Shown here piece after piece: positions 57,749-64,000 of a stretch of DNA of 64,000 bases; the first letter of the stretch is position 1; each line of letters opens with the position of its first letter. The notes beneath the pieces are model-generated. The model did no database searches. It worked only from the letters and a program-made list of their open reading frames with translations, and had not been told where the DNA came from. The translations under genes were made by a program, and so were the position numbers. Location: positions 55,775,941-55,839,940 of the forward strand of contig OZ024854.1 of the NCBI GenBank assembly GCA_964017155.1, given 5' to 3'. This stretch comes from Oasisia sp. SBJ-2009 (Eukaryota > Annelida > Polychaeta > Sabellida > Siboglinidae).

Positions 57749-58137
<389 letters not shown>

Positions 58138-58147
58138 ATAAATCCAA

Positions 58148-58345
58148 GGGTTAGGCGACACCTTGTAAATCGCAAGGGTTGGGCGACAGTTTGTATATAT
58201 TCTACTAAGCATAAAAATTACATAAAAATTAGTCTAGTATGCATAAACCATCTACTATAATACAGTGCCGAACATTTTTGTAAGCAATAGTTAAAATTAA
58301 AAGATATACTTTTGGTGTCGCCTAAATAGTGTCGCCCTAACGTAA
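58148..58345. repeat. small inverted-repeat element with TTAGGCGACAC motifs
   Basis: GGGTTAGGCGACACC and GGGTTGGGCGACAG at the left face GGTGTCGCCTAAATAG and TGTCGCCCTAAC at the right. A decayed MITE is likely. Confidence 0.5.
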
Positions 58346-58615
58346 CCGTTCAAAATGTTCACGCAAAGTTACAAGCTTACGGCACACACAAAAAAACGCT
58401 GGATGTATGTTTTGCAAACCAATCAGCGAAGAGCAAGATTTTAAGGTCAAGGTTGTAAAATGGCCAACGATGGTTTTCGCAAAACTCTCGACTCAATTAT
58501 TTGTTGCGCTTTCTCGTGAAAGATTCGTTGTGGAATGTGGCAGACGCAAGTTATAAAGAACGGGCACAATGGTTACGTAAACCTTGCAAGTTTTCTAGGC
58601 GCCAGGTGACGTAAG

Positions 58616-58687
58616 ATGTCGAAAATAAAGGATTATACCATAGCGGTTCTGCCAGCGTCGTCGTCTGATAATCATGACATGTATTAT
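58616..58687 (+). CDS. candidate first coding exon (weak)
   Basis: ATG, then SKIKDYTIAVLPASSSDN and HDMYY, ending at TTAT/GTAAGT in phase 0; 24 codons. The 5' side has CpG-containing sequence (GCGCCAGGTGACG). I do not recognise the protein and see no second exon. It could be chance. Confidence 0.25.
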
Positions 58688-58834
58688 GTAAGTATAGACA
58701 TCGATATCCTGATATTTTAATTAATTAAAACTGACTTGATTAATTCGAAGAGATATTTATTAGTTTGAGCTTGACGTGAAATGGGCATTTTATGAAACTG
58801 TGCCCGTCTGAATTCGCTGGATATCATACTAGCC

Positions 58835-59265
58835 GGCACTTATGCAGAATTCGGACCCACCTCAATTTTGCCATTGACATTGTAACTGTATCTTTGACTT
58901 TGTCAACATTTGATAATTGATCTTGTTAATTCAATCATTTAATATCATCTTGCGCATATTTATGTTTTATAAACAGCGCGTCTTAGCATACTTTTGAAGT
59001 CGAAAAGACAGCGCAGTCGGCATAAACAAACTGTTTGTCGCTCATAAGCCTCATTCCATGTGCACGGCGCCGTGACACATGCATCGCTGCGCTTGCGACT
59101 GGCACAAATCGGAGCACTATTTGGGTCTAAAAATGCAATATTTGTGAAACATAAATATACCTGGGAATGCTGATTGATCATGTTAAGGATTACAGTTTGT
59201 GTGAGGTATCCAATATAGACAAATATGCAGTTATAATGGCAAAATTGAAGCGGGTCGGAATCTCT
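58835..59265. mobile_element. MITE with GGCACTTATGCAGAA end, copy 2
   Basis: Homologous to 13036-13463 through its length (GGACCCACCTCAATTTTGCC, GCGCTTGCGACTGGCACAAA-type block, ATACCTGGGAATGCTGATTG). The right terminus is degraded after GCGGGTCGGAATC. TGGATATCATA stands at 58818-58828 and 59288-59298, a possible 11-bp duplication just outside. Confidence 0.75.
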
Positions 59266-59599
59266 GGACGATGAGGTATGAAGTCGATGGATATCATAAT
59301 ATAGGTTAGGTATATACAAAAATTGAATATATTATACCATCATTTAGATGGTGCCATGTGATAGATAATAATGTGTAGTTAATAACACTTTTTTGAAATT
59401 TTCAGTATTTAGGGAGAAATAAACATTTTAAATCTTAAAATTGCTGCATTTTTTTTCTATTGTATTTTGGGCCATTTCTTGTGCACAGGTTCAATGAGGT
59501 TGCATAATGACTGCATAAAATAGGTTGGAAACCAGTAATAACATTGGAACCATTTAACTTACGCATGTGAAACTAAAAATGGGTCAACCCTTTGGGAAA

Positions 59600-59689
59600 T
59601 ATAATGTGTTGTGACCTTGATTTGACCTTCAAAGTTGACCTAGATATTATATCTGACCTAGATTTGACCCACAGTATGGTGTTAATTAT
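59600..59689. repeat. TGACCT-rich segment, repeated at 60160-60325
   Basis: TGTGACCTTGATTTGACCTT, TTGACCTAGA and TCTGACCTAGATTTGACC here; TTGACCTA, CTGACCTAC and TGTGACCTTGACTTGACCTT at 60180-60313. TGACCT is also the nuclear-receptor half-site. The two segments flank the LINE fragment at 59690-60070. Confidence 0.6.
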
Positions 59690-60070
59690 TCATTGTTTAG
59701 TTTTATTACAGAAAAGGGTTATAAGATCAATTTGTGGTGCCAAAAGACTTGATCGCACAAACTTACTCTTTCACAATGTACATATTCTTAAAATACCAGA
59801 TCTTGTCAAACTAAAAACTGCTATAATTATGTTTAAGGCATATTGTTATATAAATTACCAATGAATGTACAAAAATTATTCAGAATACAGGAATCACGAT
59901 ATTCATCCAGGCATAAATGTAACTTCAAGCAAATCTATGTACGTATTAACTTTTAAAATATGTGTATTTCTGTTACTGGGTTTAAACTTTGGCACACCCT
60001 CGATAATTCACTGGTTAATGTAAAAAAAATTCACCATTTCAAAAAGTGTTCTACAGATAGACTAATGGTA
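59690..60070 (+). mobile_element. LINE 3' fragment, same family as 17550-23400
   Basis: HCLVLLQKRVIRSICGAKRL, then TNLLFHNVHILKIPDLVKLK and TAIIMFKAY match the minus-strand LINE at 20600-20800 almost residue by residue. At 59940-59975 it runs straight through the place where the other copy is split by element C. Frameshifts after 59860. Confidence 0.85.
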
Positions 60071-60345
60071 TAATGGTATAATGTTGGTAAAATTGTTTAG
60101 GTAATGAGCCTTGCTAACATTTAAATATCAAAACTGTGAATATAGCAACTTTATGGACACTTTAAACGGTTATTAGAACTTGACCTAATTATTTGACCTA
60201 TATTTCACATCTGACCTACATACTGGAATTTATTGCATAATTAATTCATAAATTCACCATGAATCTTGATAAACCCTTTGATATGTGAATTATTTTGTGA
60301 CCTTGACTTGACCTTTACAGTTACATTCCCATGTTTTTCTATAAT

Positions 60346-60980
60346 ATCTCCCACCTCCCTCTCCTTCCCTCTCCTTCCCTCTCCTTCCCTCCCACCTCCC
60401 TCTCCGTCCATCCCACCTCCCTCTCCTTCCCTCCCACCTCCCTGTCCATTCCTCCCACCTCCCTCTCCTTCCCTCCCACCTCCCTCTCCTTCCCTCCCAC
60501 CTCCCTCTCCTTCCCTCCCACCTCCCTCTCCTTCCCTCCCACCTCCCTCTCCTTCCCTCCCACCTCCCTCTCCATCCATCCCACCTCCCTCCCCTTCCCT
60601 CCCACCTCCCTCCCCTTCCCTCCCACCTCCCTCTCCTTCCCTCCCACCTCCCTCTCCTTCCCTCCCACCTCCCTCTCCTTCCCTCCCACCTCCCTCTCCT
60701 TCCCTCCCACCTCCCTCTCCTTCCCTCCCACCTCCCTCTCCTTCCCTCCCACCTCCCTCTCCTTCCCTCCCACCTCCCTCTCTTTCCCTCCCACCTCCCT
60801 CTCCTTCCCTCCCACCTCCCTCTCCTTCCCTCCCACCTCCCTCTCCTTCCCTCTCACCTCCCTCTCCTTCCCTCTCCTTCCCTCCCACCTTCCTCTCCTT
60901 CCCTCCCACCTTCCTCTCCTTCCTTCCCACCTCCCTCTCCTTCCCTCCCACCTCCCTCTCCTTCCCTCCCACCTCCCTCT
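60346..60980. repeat. 21-bp minisatellite, ~30 units
   Basis: Unit CTCCTTCCCTCCCACCTCCC plus T, with point variants. A polypurine/polypyrimidine tract. As 21 is a multiple of 3, all frames stay open (SLPPPSP, GGREGEG), without evidence of translation. It borders the coiled-coil exon at 60990. Confidence 0.95.
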
Positions 60981-60989
60981 CCAACCCAC

Positions 60990-61159
60990 CTCCTTCTCTG
61001 TGGCCGTGTCTTCGTGTTGCTCCTCCTCAGCTCCTTGAGTTCCCTGGCTGCGTCCTCCCTCTTCCCCAGTAAGTCCCTCTCCACCTCCCTCATGTGGTGG
61101 AGCTGAGACTTCTGCCGTCCCACAGCCAGGTCAAGGGCTTCCAACTCAGCCCGGCGGTC
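60990..61159 (-). CDS. coiled-coil protein, exon (third in this window)
   Basis: Minus strand, after GTGTGTTGTAG: DRRAELEALDLAVGRQKSQL, then HHMREVERDLLGKREDAARE and LKELRRSN. Leucines and alanines recur in heptad spacing with many charged residues, so a parallel coiled coil is likely. Entry is phase 0, as the two upstream exons require. The proposed end, AAGGAG/GTGGGT at 60990, is uncertain because the purine-rich minisatellite follows at once and could be part of the intron or a decayed exon end. Similar coiled coils occur in centrosomal and ciliary proteins, but I cannot name the gene. Confidence 0.6.
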
Positions 61160-61176
61160 CTACAACACACGGTCCA

Positions 61177-62105
61177 TGGTCTCACTGGAGGGTGACTTAG
61201 AGACCGAGAGAACAGTCACTGGTCTCACTGGAGGGTGACTTAAGAGACCCAGAGAACAGTCACTGGTCTCACTGGAGGGTGACTTAGAGACCCAGAGAAC
61301 AGTCACCGGTCTCACTGGAGGGTGACTTAGTGACCCAGAGAACAGTCACTGGTCTCACTGGAGGGTGACTTAGAGACCCAGAGAACAGTCACTGGTCTCA
61401 TTGGAGGGTGACTTAGAGACCCAGAGAACAGTCACCGGTCTCACTGGAGGGTGACTTAGTGACCCAGAGAACAGTCACTGGTCTCACTGGAGGGTGACTT
61501 AGAGACCCTGAGAACAGTCACAGGTCTCACTGGAGGGTGACTTAGAGACCCAGAGAAGAGTCACTGGTCTCACTGGAGGGTGACTTAGAGACCCAGAGAG
61601 CAGTCACTGGTCTCACTGGAGGGTGACTTAGAGACCCAGAGAGCAATCACTGGTCTCTCTGGAGGGTGACATAGAGACCCAGAGAACAGTCACTGGTCTC
61701 ACTGGAGGGTGACTTAGAGACCCAGAGAAGAGTCATTGGTCTCACTGGAGGGTGACTTAGAGACCCAGAGAAGAGTCATTGGTCTCACTGGAGGGTGACT
61801 TAGAGACCCAGAGAACAGTCACAGGTCTCACTGGAGGGTGACTTAGAGACCCTGAGAACAGTCACAGGTCTCACTGGAGGGTGACTTAGAGACCCAGAGA
61901 AGAGTCATTGGTCTCACTGGAGGGTGACTTAGAGACCCAGAGAGCAGTCACTGGTCTCACTGGAGGGTGACTTAGAGACCCAGAGAGCAATCACTAGTCT
62001 CTCTGGAGGGTGACATAGAGACCCAGAGAACAGTCACTGGTCTCACTGGAGGGTGACTTAGAGACCCAGAGAACAGTCACCGGTTTCACTGGAGGGTGAC
62101 TTAGA
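61177..62105. repeat. 43-bp minisatellite, ~21 units with higher-order structure
   Basis: Unit runs from GGTCTCACTGGAGGGTGACT through TAGAGACCCAGAGAACAGTC to ACT. Variants recur at fixed spacing: GAGAGCAATCACT at 61640 and 61984 (344 = 8 units), TTAGTGACCC at 61327 and 61456 (3 units). It lies in the proposed intron of the coiled-coil gene. Confidence 0.97.
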
Positions 62106-62221
62106 GCATTTTGCTGTAATTAATTCATTTTTTTGTCGCAATTAATTAATTGAACTTCTTTTATATCTCTATTTTACATTATAATTTATTATTTTAACTT
62201 TTAAACTAACAACATTAATTT

Positions 62222-62476
62222 ATGTATTTATATTGTTTAATTTGTCTTATTTTCCTGTATGTGTCTATGTTAAGTGCTATGAATTCTCTGGATATGGCAC
62301 TATGCAAAATAAACATTATTATTATTATAGAACTCACATTCAACGAACGTTTTCAAAACAGTGATATTGCTGCTGCGATATCCCTGGGACATTATTACTG
62401 TGACACATTATGAAGTATCCTTTTGGCACATCCTGGTGTTGACAGGTTTCACTATATGTAATGCAAAGATCAGTTT
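62222..62476 (+). repeat. segment repeated at 63740-63975 (copy 1)
   Basis: TTTGTCTTATTTTCCTGTAT, GTTAAGTGCTATGAATTCTC, a GGCACTATGCAAAATAAAC retroelement-type tail, GAAGTATCCTTTTGGCACAT and GCAAAGATCAGTTTTG recur in order 1.5 kb to the right. It suggests a tandem duplication whose unit includes the exons between. Confidence 0.9.
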
Positions 62477-62769
62477 TGACATCACATGAATGCACAAAAG
62501 TGCGGAAATTTACTGCAAAAAGTCCTTTTTTATTACTTGAGTTTTATCTCAGGTGTTTTATAAATATGTCTGCAAGCACTTAGCTTAACTGCTACATTGG
62601 CAAGTTAAACATTTAAAGTACGGTTAAAACTCTTACTTTACTTTTATGTTTAGTGTCTTCAGCAAAGGAAAACATTTCTATATAGATTGTATCGATAAAA
62701 TAAAATGTTTTAAATTTGTCAGAAACTGTAGCACAGGCAATCCATAATTTCTTTCACATTGTCACATAC

Positions 62770-62865
62770 CTTTAGTTCCACTTTCAGTTTCTTTAGAGCT
62801 CTTCTTTCAATATCGTCAACAAACAGAACGTGACGACTTTCTTCACTGCCGGATGCAGACAGCTC
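62770..62865 (-). CDS. coiled-coil protein, exon (second in this window)
   Basis: Minus strand: acceptor TGTTCCTTTAG, 32 codons ELSASGSEESRHVLFVDDIE then RRALKKLKVELK, donor AAAG/GTATGT. Both sites are strong and the exon is phase 0 at each end. It joins in frame to 63432-63497 upstream and 60990-61159 downstream. The serine- and acid-rich start followed by a basic-leucine helix looks like a linker leading into a coiled coil. Confidence 0.75.
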
Positions 62866-63431
62866 CTAAAGGAACAGTAACACTAACATTTTAGTATATT
62901 TAATATATATTCCACTACATTTCATTACATTTAAACAAAGCAATCTTACTGTTAAGCGACACTTTCACACAGAAATATAGTAAATACAATACAGTAATGT
63001 TATCAAAGCAATGGTGCCAGCTTCCAGGTTGTAATTGATGATTCATTTAATATTACGTTCTTGTGACTACAGCATGCGTGTTGAAGGTTTACTGTCTGCC
63101 AATTTGTGTTTGGATAATTTATAACCTCAGAACAATGTTTGCAATTTGAAAGATTCCGCCTACAACACGTTCAAATTGTAAATAAAACATCTAATTTCAA
63201 AACAAAATTGATTAGCAATAACACCAAGCTGAGCAGATTTAACTGCAATACACGTTGATGTTTAACTTTGCCACGTTCTAGCAGCAAACTTCTTCTCGTT
63301 ACCAATTATTGCTTGGCTAATTCTGAGTAGAGAAGATGGCACCCTTGCTTTAAGATATAGTCTTAGCACGAACTATTGTATGTTATAAACAGTATCTGGA
63401 ATATGAAAGCACATAGTTGCGTGGCACGTAC

Positions 63432-63497
63432 CCCATATTGGCTCAGCTGAGACTTGAGAGAGCGAATTGTCTCCTGTAGTTTATTCGCATAATCCTC
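63432..63497 (-). CDS. coiled-coil protein, exon (first in this window)
   Basis: Minus strand: acceptor ATGTTTTTCTGCAG, 22 codons EDYANKLQETIRSLKSQLSQ then YG, donor GGG/GTACGT. Phase 0 at both ends and a clear heptad helix (L, I, L, L). Upstream exons must lie beyond 64,000 on the minus strand. Having three exons with good borders, one shared phase and the same coiled-coil character makes this the best-supported host gene apart from the galaxin-like one. Confidence 0.75.
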
Positions 63498-63739
63498 CTG
63501 CAGAAAAACATGTCATCAACAATGTGACTTCCTCACTCATTGACGCTGGTAGTACCCTTTTGAAAGGTATAAATCACACATGCACTGACACTATAACTGT
63601 ATCTTGTAATGCTGATAGCGGTGAGCAAACAAATATTTAACTGAGTAACAACTGAATAATGATAATATTTTTACTGAATGCTGAGTGAATCTGCACAATT
63701 CGCAGTGGGTGAAATATGTGCATTTTCATATATCCGAAA

Positions 63740-63975
63740 ACTCCTTGTTAAATTTGTCTTATTTTACTGTATGTGTCTTATGTTAAGTGCTATGATTTCT
63801 CTGGGTATGACACTATACAAAATAAACATTATTAAATTCAAGGAATGTTTTCACAACAGAAACAGCTGCTGCAATATCACTGGGACATTATTACAGTGAC
63901 ACATTATGAAGTATCCTTTTGGCACATCCTCGTATTGGCAGGTTTCACTATATGTAAAGCAAAGATCAGTTTTGT
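63740..63975 (+). repeat. segment repeated at 62222-62476 (copy 2)
   Basis: About 85-90 percent like copy 1 by eye, in the same orientation and still matching as the window ends. Confidence 0.9.
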
Positions 63976-64000
63976 TTTGAGATGATATGAATGCGCAAGT

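Noticed and set aside
60241..61072. Frames of 216-268 codons rich in Pro-Ser or Gly-Glu-Arg
   Set aside because: Product of a 21-bp minisatellite open on both strands; no start context, domain or splice support.

Overview
This is a gene-poor, repeat-rich piece of an animal nuclear genome. Spliced exons with GT/AG borders, AATAAA polyadenylation signals, many non-LTR retrotransposon remains and very long microsatellites show it is metazoan. A galaxin-like secreted peptide, a class A GPCR of invertebrate type and RTE-like LINEs suggest a lophotrochozoan, most likely a mollusc. That placement is inference. No rRNA, tRNA, CRISPR or prokaryotic operon is seen.

Layout. 1-7,550: a decayed Myb/SANT-like domain, an RTE-like LINE pseudogene, two members of a GRPRKYAT-type first-exon family (minus strand), a 48-bp minisatellite and a weak two-exon candidate. 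7,561-12,738: a 5.2-kb element with ~105-bp terminal inverted repeats between TTAA duplications (element A). 13,000-17,500: small inverted-repeat elements, one nested in another with an 8-bp target duplication, and the third GRPRKYAT exon. 17,550-23,400: a LINE on the minus strand split by a 2.47-kb TTAA element (element C). 24,000-34,100: LINE fragments, a 502-bp tandem duplication, a (CA)150 tract, a degenerate ~170-bp satellite and a LINE with a long open RT frame. 34,234-39,600: a diverged second copy of element A (element B). 40,790-41,693: a broken GPCR gene. 43,629-44,576: a LINE ORF1 carrying a (GCGGGC)n expansion. 47,213-49,592: a foldback element split by a LINE with a 15-bp target duplication. 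50,326-51,133: a complete two-exon galaxin-like gene, with an inverted partial duplicate at about 57,180-57,755. 52,258-58,134: many pentamer, tetramer and dinucleotide arrays. 60,990-63,497: three phase-compatible minus-strand exons of a coiled-coil protein, the 5' part of which lies beyond the right edge.

The host genes visible are therefore the galaxin-like gene, the coiled-coil gene, the GRPRKYAT-family first exons and the dead GPCR. Nearly everything else is mobile DNA or tandem repeat, much of it nested, so the order of several insertions can be read from the sequence. All calls are from reading by eye, with no database search or alignment run.
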